A stretch of DNA of 12,781 nt from Bacteroidia bacterium (GTDB taxonomy: Bacteria > Bacteroidota > Bacteroidia > Chitinophagales > Saprospiraceae), in assembly GCA_030431945.1 (NCBI GenBank), contig JAUIIF010000063.1, positions 1 through 12,781 of the forward strand, in the 5' to 3' direction. Shown one piece after another: positions 1 through 6,470 of the stretch; the stretch's first letter is position 1; every line of letters begins with the position of its first letter. The position numbers and the translations under genes were made by a program. Under the pieces are notes generated by a model. That model ran no database searches and was not told the origin of the DNA. It saw only the letters and a program-made list of their open reading frames with translations.

Positions 1-28
1 TTGCGAGTTGCGGGTTGCGGGTTGCGCG
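1..28. repeat. Tandem heptamer repeat, four units, at window edge
   Basis: Four consecutive 7-base units, TTGCGAG, TTGCGGG, TTGCGGG and TTGCGCG, fill the first 28 bases. The array may continue to the left of the window. It lies 36 bases upstream of the purE start, so it could sit in the purE leader or between purE and the preceding gene. No function can be assigned from the sequence. Confidence 0.6.
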
Positions 29-64
29 AACAGATTACAGCATTAAAGACCAAATTTTAAGAGC

Positions 65-559
65 ATGGTTTCCATCATCATGGGGTCCGACAGCGACCTC
101 CCCGTTATGCGCGCTGCGGCGGAAATTCTGATGGATTTCGGTATTGAAATCGAAGTAACGGTGGTTTCCGCCCACCGCACGCCGGACCGTTTGTACGAGT
201 ATGCCAAAGCGGCGGCCGGGCGCGGAGTACGCGTCGTCATTGCCGGCGCCGGAGGCGCCGCCCATTTGCCGGGTATGGTGGCCAGCCTGACGCCGCTGCC
301 GGTCATCGGCGTGCCCATTAAAAGTAGCAACAGCATTGATGGCTGGGATTCGGTGCTCTCCATTCTGCAAATGCCGGGAGGCATTCCCGTGGCCACCGTT
401 GCGCTGAACGGTGCTAAGAATGCCGGTTTGCTGGCCGCCCGCATTCTCGGTGCTCAGGACGCGAGCATCCGCCAGCAAATGGCGGCTTATCAGGAACTCC
501 TGCGCAGCCAGGTGCAGGCGAAGTACGAGCGGCTGGAGCGGGACGGCTGGCAGGAGTAG
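65..559 (+). CDS. purE: N5-carboxyaminoimidazole ribonucleotide mutase (PurE, class I)
   Basis: This cytoplasmic enzyme of de novo purine synthesis converts N5-CAIR, made by PurK, to CAIR. The 164-residue protein has the usual length for a class I single-domain PurE. Visible family motifs are GSDSD at residues 7-11 (phosphate and substrate binding), SAHRTP at 35-40 with the catalytic histidine at 37, GAGGAAHLPGM at 61-71, the PVIGVP strand at 79-84, and NAGLLA at 119-124. The ATG at 65 places GSDSD six residues from the start, as expected for the family. No clear Shine-Dalgarno sequence precedes it, which is normal in Bacteroidota. The gene is convergent with the OmpA-type gene ending at 662. 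No purK is visible, and it may lie left of the window. The sequence is intact, with no missing key residue. Confidence 0.96.
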   Translation: MVSIIMGSDSDLPVMRAAAEILMDFGIEIEVTVVSAHRTPDRLYEYAKAAAGRGVRVVIAGAGGAAHLPGMVASLTPLPVIGVPIKSSNSIDGWDSVLSILQMPGGIPVATVALNGAKNAGLLAARILGAQDASIRQQMAAYQELLRSQVQAKYERLERDGWQE

Positions 560-568
560 GCGCGGCCG

Positions 569-627
569 CCGGTGCCAGGGGAAGTTCTCAGGGAGCAGGC
601 GAGCGGCCTGCCGGCTGCACCGGTTTT
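569..627 (+). terminator. Possible terminator between convergent purE and OmpA gene
   Basis: A perfect 7-base stem, CCGGTGC at 569-575 with GCACCGG at 617-623, is followed by TTTT at 624-627. Inside it is a second perfect stem, GCAGGC at 595-600 with GCCTGC at 606-611, around a 5-base loop. It starts 10 bases after the purE stop and lies between two convergent stops, a typical site for shared termination. The T run is short and the outer loop long, so the call is tentative. Confidence 0.35.
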
Positions 628-661
628 CCGGAGAAGTCATCTGAGGCCGCCGGCAACGGGC

Positions 662-1954
662 TTACCCTCCCTGCGGGATCAGGGTGAATGCTACGCGCCG
701 GTTCAATTCCCTGCCTACGGCAGTACCGTTGTCCGCCCGGGGGCGCGCAGCGCCCCGGCCGATGATCTTGATCCGGTCGGCAGCAATTCCCCGGGAGACG
801 AGGTAGCCACGGCACGCCAGGGCCCTTAATTCGCTCAGTCGTTGATTGTTTTCCTCCGTTCCGTTATCATCCGTGTGTCCTTCAATGACCAGTTGGAACC
901 CGGGGTTGGATTGGAGCAGGTCGTAGACGTCGTCGAGGGCCGTAAGACTTTCCGGAAGGAGCTTGTCCAGGCGGGAGTCAAAACGTATCCGGTTCGTGGC
1001 GCGGGCTAAGCGGTCCTGCATTGCGGGCGTGACCTCCGGGCAGCCCCGGTTTTTCCCGGGTACCTCCGGGCACTCGTCATCGGGGTCTTCAAATCCGTCA
1101 TTGTCCGTATCCGGGCAGCCGGTATACAGGCTGCCGGGGGTGTTGGGGCACTGGTCGATATCGTCGGGTACCCCGTCGTTGTCAAGATCCGGGCAGCCCT
1201 TAAGTCTTTTTTTGCCGGGGTCGTAGGGGCACTGATCCTGGTCGTCAGGCACGCCGTCTTCATCCTCATCCGGGCACCCTTGGGCTGTCGCCCTTCCTGT
1301 TTGTTGCGGGCAGGCATCCACTTCATCGGCCACACCGTCACGATCTGCATCCTGACAGCAATTGTCGGAAGCAGGTCCGGGGATATTCGGACATTGGTCT
1401 CTGCCATCCGGTATCCGGTCACCGTCACGGTCCGCCTGCCCGAACCGGTAGGTATAGCCGACGCCGGCGACGGCGTGGTCCCGAAATTCCTTTTCCGCTA
1501 TTTTGTAGGCTACCTGCACGGAGCACCACATATCCTTGCCCAGGTTGAAATCCAGGCCAACGGCCAGGGGGACGTGCCGGAAGGGTTTACTGTCACTCTC
1601 TGCGGTGATGCCGTACCCTCCCTGCAGGTAAGGCGAGAGCCCCCTTTCCGTACCAAAGGGGGTAACGCGAAGTAGTAGTTCCGCCGCCGCAAAGCGGTGG
1701 TTGACGAAATCTCCGACGTCCACGTTGCCAAAGCGTAACGGCAGGACCAGCCCAAGTTCCCTGCGCAGTTGCCGGCGAAGACCGAGCTCGATCGCGTAGC
1801 TCTTTTGCAAGTCCGTCAGTTCGGGATTCGCAATTTCGTGGTCAATCATCAACAGCTTTGCGGAGAGGGCCGTGAACGGCCCCGGATTATTTACCTGTGC
1901 CTGCAGCAGCGAACTGCACAGCAGAAGCAGGCCATAGGATAGCAGAAAGCGCAT
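662..1954 (-). CDS. OmpA-family outer-membrane protein with five TSP type-3 repeats
   Basis: This is probably a structural outer-membrane protein anchored to peptidoglycan. Residues 1-20 form a signal peptide (hydrophobic core, cleavage expected after LLQAQ). Residues about 25-172 are strand-rich, with alternating hydrophobic residues and an aromatic end (GYTYRF), which suits an OmpA-like barrel. Residues 175-306 hold five calcium-binding thrombospondin type-3 repeats of the form DxDxDGvxDxxDxCPxxxG...GCP; the first is degenerate, ending DNCC. Residues about 320-425 are the OmpA C-terminal domain, with EGHTDD at 358-363, LSELRA at 373-378 and NRRVAF at 418-423. D362 and R377 sit at the spacing of the diaminopimelate-binding pair of E. 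coli OmpA. The start is the first ATG and directly begins the signal peptide. It lies 192 bases downstream of a longer paralogue. A partial -7 box (TATCTTTA, minus strand) is at 2042-2049, so it may also have its own promoter. The specific role is unknown. Confidence 0.92.
   Translation of the reverse strand: MRFLLSYGLLLLCSSLLQAQVNNPGPFTALSAKLLMIDHEIANPELTDLQKSYAIELGLRRQLRRELGLVLPLRFGNVDVGDFVNHRFAAAELLLRVTPFGTERGLSPYLQGGYGITAESDSKPFRHVPLAVGLDFNLGKDMWCSVQVAYKIAEKEFRDHAVAGVGYTYRFGQADRDGDRIPDGRDQCPNIPGPASDNCCQDADRDGVADEVDACPQQTGRATAQGCPDEDEDGVPDDQDQCPYDPGKKRLKGCPDLDNDGVPDDIDQCPNTPGSLYTGCPDTDNDGFEDPDDECPEVPGKNRGCPEVTPAMQDRLARATNRIRFDSRLDKLLPESLTALDDVYDLLQSNPGFQLVIEGHTDDNGTEENNQRLSELRALACRGYLVSRGIAADRIKIIGRGAARPRADNGTAVGRELNRRVAFTLIPQGG
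1037..1432 (-). repeat. TSP type-3 repeat array, five coding repeats
   Basis: This segment encodes residues 175-306 of the upstream-facing OmpA-type protein: five units of about 25-27 residues rich in Asp, with a CP pair and a closing GCP. On the plus strand it shows as recurring GGGCA and TCGTC words. It is a protein-level repeat with diverged DNA, not a CRISPR. The aspartates are expected to bind calcium and to make a stiff linker between barrel and peptidoglycan-binding domain. Confidence 0.85.
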
Positions 1955-2146
1955 AGGGTGGTTTTTGGAATTCAGCGGGAGGTGTCAGGAAAAAAACGCA
2001 GGGTAAAGTTCGCGGTCGTGCTGCGATAACAGGAAGTGGGTTAAAGATAATCAGATCAGCCCGGCTTGGCCGGTGCCCTGGAGCTGATGCAGGGGGATCG
2101 CAAGTTCACGCTTCTCCGTTATGTTCCTGGTTGGTCATCCTGGTGT

Positions 2147-3679
2147 TTACTGCCGGGGCACCAGGCTAAACTCCACCCGGCGGTTGAGGCGGCGGCCGGC
2201 GGCCGTTGAGTTGTCTCCGACCGGCCGGGTTTCGCCATAGCCGGCGCTGCTGATCCGGCTGGCGGAGATACCGGTGGCAATAATGAAACGCCGGCAGGCG
2301 TTGGCCCTTGCTTCGCTCAGGGCCAGGTTAGTGACGTCCGAGCCCGTATCATCCGTATGGCCGCTGATGGCCAGGTCATAATCCCGGTATTCCCGCATGA
2401 TCCCGCCAACTTCGGAAAGAATGATGTAGCTGGGCTCCATCAGTTTGGCGGACCCCGTCTCGAAACGCACCGCCCGGGCGGCGTAGTCCAGTTGCGCTTT
2501 GACTTCCGGCTTTATTTCCGGGCACCCTTCCGGGCCCGGCCCTGCCTGCGTCGGGCAACGATCGTCTCCATCGCCGATACCATCTCCGTCGGTATCCGGA
2601 CAACCGTTGTAATCGCCGGCCAGTTCCGGGCACTTGTCGTCCCGGTCGCTTACGCCATCCTTGTCTGCATCCGGGCAGCCGTTGGGCGCAGCTCCTTCCT
2701 GGTCAGGGCATTGATCTTCCTGGTCACTGAAACCGTCACCGTCCCGGTCCGGGCAGCCGTTGGTGGTGGGGTTGCCGGCGAGTTCGGGGCAGCGGTCTTC
2801 GCCGTCGGGTACCATGTCTCCATCGGCGTCCGGGCATCCCATCAGGGCTGCCGTACCGGCAGCATCCGGGCACTTGTCTTCGTCGTCGTTGATGCCGTCA
2901 TCGTCCCGGTCCGGGCAGCCACGGTGCTTGGCGTCGCCGGCCAGCTCGGGGCAGTCGTCATCGTTATCGGGGACCCCGTCCTGGTCAGTATCCGGGCACC
3001 CCCCCAGATTGGCCGAACCCGCTAGGGTAGGGCAGCGATCGTCGGCGTCGGTGATGCCATCCATATCAGTATCGGGGCAGCCGCCCGTACCGGCCGGTCC
3101 GGGGGTTTCCGGACAGCGGTCATCGCGATTTACGATGCCGTCCCGGTCAGAATCAATGCTGCTGAAGCGGTAGACGTAGCCCAGGCCGGCCATCACGTTA
3201 TCCCGCAAATCCTGGTCGGACATCCGGTACTCTCCCTGTACGTTGAACCAGGAATTTTTATCGAGCCGGAAGTTGATGCCGAAGCCCAGCGGGATTTGAT
3301 GGTTCGCATCGTCAAACCGTTCGGAAACGATCCCGTATCCGGCGTGCAGGTAAGGGGAAATTTTGCCGTTGGTACCCACAGGGTACAACTGCCCTAAAAT
3401 GTCGATGCCGGAAACGGGAATGTTATTGAGTTCCCCGACGTCAATAACCCCCACTTTGATCGGAACAGCGACGCCGAATAGCTTGCCAAACTGCCGCCGG
3501 AAACCCAGTTCCAGGGCGTAAGTCTGTGACAAGCCGCTCAGCGTTTCGTTCGGCAGGTTATGGTCGATGGCCAGTATCCTGGCCGAAAGGGCATTGTAAG
3601 ACTGCAGGCTATTTACCTGCCCTGTTAGGGTGCAAATGCCCAGCAGCACCAGTAGGCTGCTGATAATAACTCGTTTCAT
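2147..3679 (-). CDS. OmpA-family outer-membrane protein with eight TSP type-3 repeats
   Basis: This 510-residue paralogue of the neighbouring gene has the same layout. It begins with a signal peptide, residues 1-20 (MKR, then a hydrophobic run ending CTLTGQ). A barrel-like domain spans about 25-172, with SPYLHAGYGI at 108-117 matching SPYLQGGYGI in the neighbour. Eight TSP type-3 repeats follow at 176-387. The OmpA domain spans about 400-508, with SGHTDD at 439-444, LSEARA at 454-459 and NRRVEF at 499-504. D443 and R458 are the expected peptidoglycan-binding pair. The frame stays open to an ATG at 3739, but I chose 3679: it begins a proper signal peptide, whereas the 20 extra residues are charged and lie upstream of a -7 promoter match at 3718-3725. 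The protein likely bridges outer membrane and cell wall. The ligand or process served cannot be told from sequence. Confidence 0.93.
   Translation of the reverse strand: MKRVIISSLLVLLGICTLTGQVNSLQSYNALSARILAIDHNLPNETLSGLSQTYALELGFRRQFGKLFGVAVPIKVGVIDVGELNNIPVSGIDILGQLYPVGTNGKISPYLHAGYGIVSERFDDANHQIPLGFGINFRLDKNSWFNVQGEYRMSDQDLRDNVMAGLGYVYRFSSIDSDRDGIVNRDDRCPETPGPAGTGGCPDTDMDGITDADDRCPTLAGSANLGGCPDTDQDGVPDNDDDCPELAGDAKHRGCPDRDDDGINDDEDKCPDAAGTAALMGCPDADGDMVPDGEDRCPELAGNPTTNGCPDRDGDGFSDQEDQCPDQEGAAPNGCPDADKDGVSDRDDKCPELAGDYNGCPDTDGDGIGDGDDRCPTQAGPGPEGCPEIKPEVKAQLDYAARAVRFETGSAKLMEPSYIILSEVGGIMREYRDYDLAISGHTDDTGSDVTNLALSEARANACRRFIIATGISASRISSAGYGETRPVGDNSTAAGRRLNRRVEFSLVPRQ
2519..3154 (-). repeat. 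TSP type-3 repeat array, eight coding repeats
   Basis: Eight consecutive units encode residues 176-387 of the OmpA-type protein. Most follow the pattern DxDxDGxxDxxDxCPxxAG...GCP with 25-27 residues each; the fifth has a Met where the conserved Gly of DG is expected (DADGDMVPD). The units are similar enough at DNA level to allow unequal recombination, which could explain eight repeats here against five in the adjacent paralogue. The plus-strand open frames across this array are artefacts of the repeated codons. Confidence 0.87.
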
Positions 3680-3717
3680 GGGATGCGCTTCTGACTGGGG
3701 ATTATCTAACTTTCGCT

Positions 3718-3725
3718 CAAATATA
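3718..3725 (-). promoter_or_regulatory. Putative Bacteroidota -7 promoter element for the 8-repeat OmpA gene
   Basis: Read on the minus strand this is TATATTTG, a full match to the Bacteroidota -7 consensus TAnnTTTG. It lies 38 bases before the ATG at 3679, giving a leader of roughly 30 bases. A TTGAC word upstream on the same strand is closer than the usual 19-21 base spacing, so the -33 element is unconvincing. The site supports the start at 3679 over the one at 3739. Confidence 0.45.
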
Positions 3726-3842
3726 GGAATATTTGTCAATAGTTACGGATCGGCAGCTTTGGAGCGGTGAAGGGTGGTAAGTGTCAAGTTATCGGTATGG
3801 CTCTGCCCTGGTGGTTGTTCTTTTTTCTGCACCTGCGTGCGC

Positions 3843-3869
3843 GCCCGTTAGTGGCCTGTTGGCACGGGC
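3843..3869. other. Hairpin downstream of scpB, possible transcript end
   Basis: GCCCGT at 3843-3848 pairs with ACGGGC at 3864-3869, and GCC pairs with GGC inside around a TGTT loop. It lies about 50 bases beyond the scpB stop, in the 180-base gap before the start region of the OmpA-type gene. There is no T tract on either side, so it is a candidate transcript-end structure, not a typical intrinsic terminator. I see nothing else in this gap. Confidence 0.25.
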
Positions 3870-3919
3870 GGATTTCTCTGGGGCATTGCCCAGGCAACGA
3901 TCTAAACAAAAAACGGCGC

Positions 3920-4504
3920 TTATTCTTCCTCCGCAGTCACCATCAACTCTTCGGGGTTGCCGACCGAGCTCTCCGGCAGGGCAAAATCTTTGGGTTGGGG
4001 CAGGTCTTCAATACTCTTGATCCCGAAATAATCCATGAACCGGTCGGTAACCGAATAGAGCAGGGGCTTGCCGATGCTATCGGCCCGGCCCGAAATGGTA
4101 ATGAGCTCTTTTTCCAGCAATTTCTGGATAGCGTAATCACAGGACACGCCCCGGATCTTCTCAAGTTCGGATTTGATCACGGGTTGCTTGTAAGCGATAA
4201 TGCTGAGGGTTTCCAGCGCGGAGCGGCTGAGCTTTTTATTGCTCTGCAGGCGCAGGTGCGTACCAATTGTCTCGTGGTAAGCCCCTTTACTCATGAACTG
4301 ATAGCCACCGGCCACTTCAATAATTTCGAAACTGTGGATTTCCTGATCGTAGCGCTGCCGTAACTGATCAATGGCTTCCAGCATGACCTTCTGGGCAAAG
4401 CGGACACCGAAATTCTCCAGCAGCACATTCTGGAGTTCTTCCAGGGAGACGGGCGTGGGCGCGGCAAAGATGAGCGCCTCAATGTGTTGGGGGAGATATT
4501 CCAT
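3920..4504 (-). CDS. scpB: Segregation and condensation protein B (ScpB)
   Basis: ScpB is the winged-helix kleisin-associated subunit of the SMC-ScpA-ScpB complex, which organises and segregates the chromosome. It binds ScpA as a dimer in the cytoplasm. The 194-residue length fits the family. The first winged-helix domain spans about residues 3-85 (IEALIFAAPTPVSLEEL at 8-24 is typical). The second spans about 90-160, with the family signature LSRSALETLSIIAYKQPV at 92-109 and IRGVSCDYAIQKLLEKELI at 117-135. The tail after about 170 is acidic (ending EEE) and likely disordered. The ATG at 4504 begins the expected MEYLPQHIEALIF helix. Neither scpA nor smc is in the window. The flanking genes on the same strand are separated by 180 and 247 bases, so this is probably a single-gene transcript. 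Nothing is missing from the protein. Confidence 0.95.
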   Translation of the reverse strand: MEYLPQHIEALIFAAPTPVSLEELQNVLLENFGVRFAQKVMLEAIDQLRQRYDQEIHSFEIIEVAGGYQFMSKGAYHETIGTHLRLQSNKKLSRSALETLSIIAYKQPVIKSELEKIRGVSCDYAIQKLLEKELITISGRADSIGKPLLYSVTDRFMDYFGIKSIEDLPQPKDFALPESSVGNPEELMVTAEEE

Positions 4505-4751
4505 GGCGGCGCGAAGATAATCAGTTACCTATATACTTAAGGTACTGTTCCAGCCGCCAATCAGGCTAATCGCAAAGTCGCTCGTCGGCCTGCGTCGTGG
4601 GGATGGGGGGGCGTAAGCTAACGCGAGGAGCTGATTCGTCCGCCGAGAGACGGGTTCGTAAACCCTCGGCAAAGCCTCCTCCCGGCGGACCAATCAAGTC
4701 GTTCCTCCTGCTTCGGCCGACGAGCGCAGCCTCGGCTGAGCAAAATGGCTT
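4505..4751. other. Intergenic gap holding nested inverted repeats
   Basis: This 247-base gap lies between scpB and the DUF697-SHOCT gene. I see no open frame with protein-like composition. Most of it (4579-4726) is the palindromic element listed separately. Near the DUF697 stop, TCGGCT at 4732-4737 can pair with AGCCGA at 4754-4759 and could form a transcript-end hairpin without a T tract. A weak -7-like word (TATCTTCG, minus strand) at 4512-4519 is very close to the scpB start. Confidence 0.6.
4579..4726. repeat. Nested imperfect inverted-repeat element (about 148 bases)
   Basis: Outer arms are a perfect 12-base inverted repeat, CGCTCGTCGGCC at 4579-4590 and GGCCGACGAGCG at 4715-4726. Inner arms at 4632-4649 and 4679-4696 pair over 18 positions with two mismatches, centred on GTCCGCCG / CGGCGGAC. 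The left spacer holds its own small palindrome, GCGTAAGCTAACGC at 4611-4624. The centre can form GCCGAG (4642-4647) with CTCGGC (4665-4670), next to GGTT/AACC. The whole could fold into a branched structure on either strand. Candidates are a small non-autonomous mobile element, a REP-like repeat, or a structured RNA. No terminal target-site duplication was identified. Confidence 0.55.
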
Positions 4752-5540
4752 TTAGCCGATGATGCGCTTTTTCATGGCGTCGAATTCTTCTTCCGTAATG
4801 ATGTTTTGCGCTTTCATCTCCGCCAGTTCCTTAATCTTACGGATCGCATCGTCATCCATCAGCGCAGCGGCCGCTTCTTCCTTCGCCGGGGCAGCTTCTG
4901 CGGCAGCGGTAGCTTTCTTAGCGGCCTTCTTGCTGATTTTCTTTGCTTTCGAAGGGGCAGGATCTTCTATCTGCACCTGAACGGCTGCTGCGGGCTGCGG
5001 CGCTTCCGGTTCGGCAACTTCCGCTTCTTCTTTCCATTCCTTTGCCACCTTTTTTCCTTTCTCGAACTTTTCCCGGTAAAGCTTCTTCAGCCGGTCCGTA
5101 TCAAAGTCAAGGAACGTGCCACCGTTGGCAAAATGTTTTTTGAAAACCTCCCCGAGGGCGTAAGTACTGGCACCGTTAATGGCTGCGGTGGTAAGGCCGC
5201 CGACGACGCTTCCCACGACCGGGATCACTTTGATGAGGCTGCGCGCACCGGCGCGGGCCATGGTGCTGGTGGTAAGGGCTGAGACGATTGCTTTCCCCTG
5301 GGTTTCGGCGAAGTCGATATCATAAACCCGGCAGAGTTGCCGGATCATATCAAGTTGCAGGGCGGATACCGCAAAAACATCCGCAATTGGCAGCGGAATG
5401 ATGTAGCTGGCACCCATGCTCCAGATAACGTGATTACGGATCACGGTTTCTGCGTGCTGGTTCTGATGTTTATTGCCTTTGGGACTCATAAAGGAATCTT
5501 TGAGTTTCTTCGTTGCGAGGTCTTGAATTTTCTTGCGCAT
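4752..5540 (-). CDS. DUF697 (YcjF-like) protein with C-terminal SHOCT domain
   Basis: This is a 262-residue protein of unknown biochemical role. Residues about 30-140 match the DUF697 pattern: a small amphipathic/hydrophobic region with YIIPLPIADVFAVSALQLDM at 46-65, then RVYDIDF at 71-77, SLIKVIPVVGSVVGG at 101-115 and TYALGEVFKKHFANGG at 126-141. DUF697 proteins are thought to associate with membranes and often accompany or are fused to GTPases. Residues about 160-228 are a low-complexity linker rich in Lys, Ala, Pro and Glu. Residues about 229-262 (DDDAIRKIKELAEMKAQ, then NIITEEEFDAMKKRIIG) form a SHOCT domain, a short C-terminal module thought to mediate oligomerisation or nucleic-acid contact. 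No GTPase partner is in the window. The ATG at 5540 is the first in frame. The gene is divergent from the membrane-protein gene at 5886. The domain calls are good; the function is open. Confidence 0.85.
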   Translation of the reverse strand: MRKKIQDLATKKLKDSFMSPKGNKHQNQHAETVIRNHVIWSMGASYIIPLPIADVFAVSALQLDMIRQLCRVYDIDFAETQGKAIVSALTTSTMARAGARSLIKVIPVVGSVVGGLTTAAINGASTYALGEVFKKHFANGGTFLDFDTDRLKKLYREKFEKGKKVAKEWKEEAEVAEPEAPQPAAAVQVQIEDPAPSKAKKISKKAAKKATAAAEAAPAKEEAAAALMDDDAIRKIKELAEMKAQNIITEEEFDAMKKRIIG

Positions 5541-5638
5541 GCTGAAGTAACGTGTTTAGGGAGCTTTAAGTTAGGGGCGCGGCCGCTGGTGCAGGGTGAT
5601 GATCGACGAAAGGCAAGGATTTATAGACGGTCGTTCTT

Positions 5639-5699
5639 CCTGCCTGACGGCCAGGCCGGCACCGCCATCATAACGGCGCCCGCTGGGGCGGGAGGCAGG
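5639..5699. repeat. GC-rich palindromic element / hairpin
   Basis: CCTGCCT at 5639-5645 is exactly complementary to AGGCAGG at 5693-5699. Inside, CGCCC at 5677-5681 pairs with GGGCG at 5686-5690 around a GCTG loop. GGCCAGGCC at 5649-5657 is itself an inverted repeat. No T tract follows on either strand. It may be a dispersed intergenic palindrome or a transcript-end structure, but its position between divergent starts argues against a terminator. Confidence 0.4.
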
Positions 5700-5858
5700 T
5701 TCCCCGCCATCCGGGCTGCAATTGATTCGCCGAGAATTCCCGTTGTCCGTGCTGTAATCTGCATAGTAAATGGCCCGAAAGACCGGAAATGTCAGGATTT
5801 TACCTACTGTTCCACCAATCAAAACCATTCTTGCATCTACCGGATGCTAGAAATGTTT

Positions 5859-5868
5859 TATACTTGCA
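5859..5868 (+). promoter_or_regulatory. Putative -7 promoter element for the membrane-protein operon
   Basis: TATACTTGCA resembles the extended Bacteroidota -7 box TAnnTTTGCA with one mismatch. It is 17 bases before the ATG at 5886, implying a very short leader. A TTG at 5831-5833 could be the -33 element, but the 25-base spacing is longer than usual. It lies in the AT-rich end of the divergent gap. Confidence 0.4.
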
Positions 5869-5885
5869 CAAATTAACAGCTTCAG

Positions 5886-6470
5886 ATGCGCACACTATTC
5901 AGTCTACTCTTCCTGGTTCTGGCCTTCGTGCTGGCCTTCCTTCTTTATAAAAGTATCGAAGAACCGATTGCTTTTAACGCAGAACGTACCGTCCGTACCG
6001 ACGCTGTTTCCAGCAAGCTGGAAATGATCCGCTCTGCGCAAGAGCTTTACCGTGATATTACCGGCGAGTACGCTCCTCGTTTCGATACCCTCAAGCAAGT
6101 ACTGACTGAGGGCCGGCTCATGTCCATCCGCGTAGTGGGAGACCCCGATGACCCTAACTTCACGGGAGAGATTTCTTACGATACTACCTACATCGCCGCC
6201 CGTGATACGATTGATGGTCTTGGAATCGTGCTGGATGACCTGGAGGTCGTTCCTTACACCGATGGTAAAGTCAATTTTGATATTGATGCCAAGACCATCG
6301 AGTACCAATCCACCAACGTACCCGTTGTGCAGGTGGGGGTTCGGCAAAAGGAATTTATGGGCCAGTACGCTGACGCCAAGTACCAGCGTTATGATCAGAC
6401 TTATGACCCCAGCAAGCCGATCAAGTTCGGTGATTTGACGAAGCCAACCCTGGCCGGCTCTTGGCAATAA
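5886..6470 (+). CDS. Conserved hypothetical membrane-anchored protein, pseudopilin-like N-terminal half
   Basis: I recognise this as a type of conserved uncharacterised Bacteroidota protein but know no assigned function. Residues 4-21 are one strongly hydrophobic segment right at the N-terminus, then YKSIEEPIAF. This fits a single-pass anchor with the rest exposed on the outer face of the inner membrane. Residues 39-75 (DAVSSKLEMIRSAQELYRD, then ITGEYAPRFDTLKQVLTE) resemble the region after the membrane helix in type II secretion pseudopilins, where a long helix with an IRxAQxxYxxxxGxY pattern continues. A canonical prepilin peptidase site (G before F/M and a Glu at +5) is absent, so this is a similarity of layout only. 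The rest (80-194) is polar and strand-rich. It overlaps the next gene by 10 bases, so the two are probably translated together. The ATG at 5886 directly begins the hydrophobic segment. Confidence 0.82.
   Translation: MRTLFSLLFLVLAFVLAFLLYKSIEEPIAFNAERTVRTDAVSSKLEMIRSAQELYRDITGEYAPRFDTLKQVLTEGRLMSIRVVGDPDDPNFTGEISYDTTYIAARDTIDGLGIVLDDLEVVPYTDGKVNFDIDAKTIEYQSTNVPVVQVGVRQKEFMGQYADAKYQRYDQTYDPSKPIKFGDLTKPTLAGSWQ

Larger units (their letters stand above)
5541..5885. other. 345-base divergent intergenic region
   Basis: The region separates the divergent DUF697-SHOCT and membrane-protein genes, so it should carry promoters in both directions. It contains the 61-base hairpin at 5639-5699, an 8-base direct repeat CCGCCATC at 5662-5669 and 5704-5711, and a -7-like box for the plus-strand gene at 5859-5868. 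Base composition changes from GC-rich in the palindromic part to AT-rich over the last 130 bases, as usual before a promoter. I see no protein-like open frame or RNA gene. Confidence 0.6.

Noticed and set aside
2357..3025. Plus-strand open frame of 222 residues across the TSP repeat array, with repetitive Val/Arg/Ala-rich protein
   Set aside because: The repetition simply mirrors the Asp-rich repeats on the other strand. The OmpA-type gene is clearly the real one.
2519..3154. Regularly spaced repeats suggestive of a CRISPR array
   Set aside because: The period is 75-81 bases, the units diverge, and the repeat lies entirely within an open frame encoding TSP type-3 units. No unique spacers exist.
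3680..3739. N-terminal extension of the 8-repeat OmpA protein to an upstream ATG at 3739
   Set aside because: The extra 20 residues are charged and would bury the signal peptide, and the upstream ATG lies before the -7 promoter match.
3781..4020. Plus-strand GTG frame with a hydrophobic N-terminus and a cysteine, like a small lipoprotein
   Set aside because: Its second half is antisense to the scpB C-terminus, the lipobox is poor, the protein after the cysteine looks random, and no promoter or start signal supports it.
3767..4363. Plus-strand frame of 198 residues over scpB
   Set aside because: It is antisense to scpB, which has complete family signatures, and has no domain-like pattern.
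4651..4666. GGGTTCG motif resembling a tRNA T-arm
   Set aside because: The flanking bases do not form a 5-base T stem with a 7-base loop, and no acceptor, D or anticodon arms can be placed around it.
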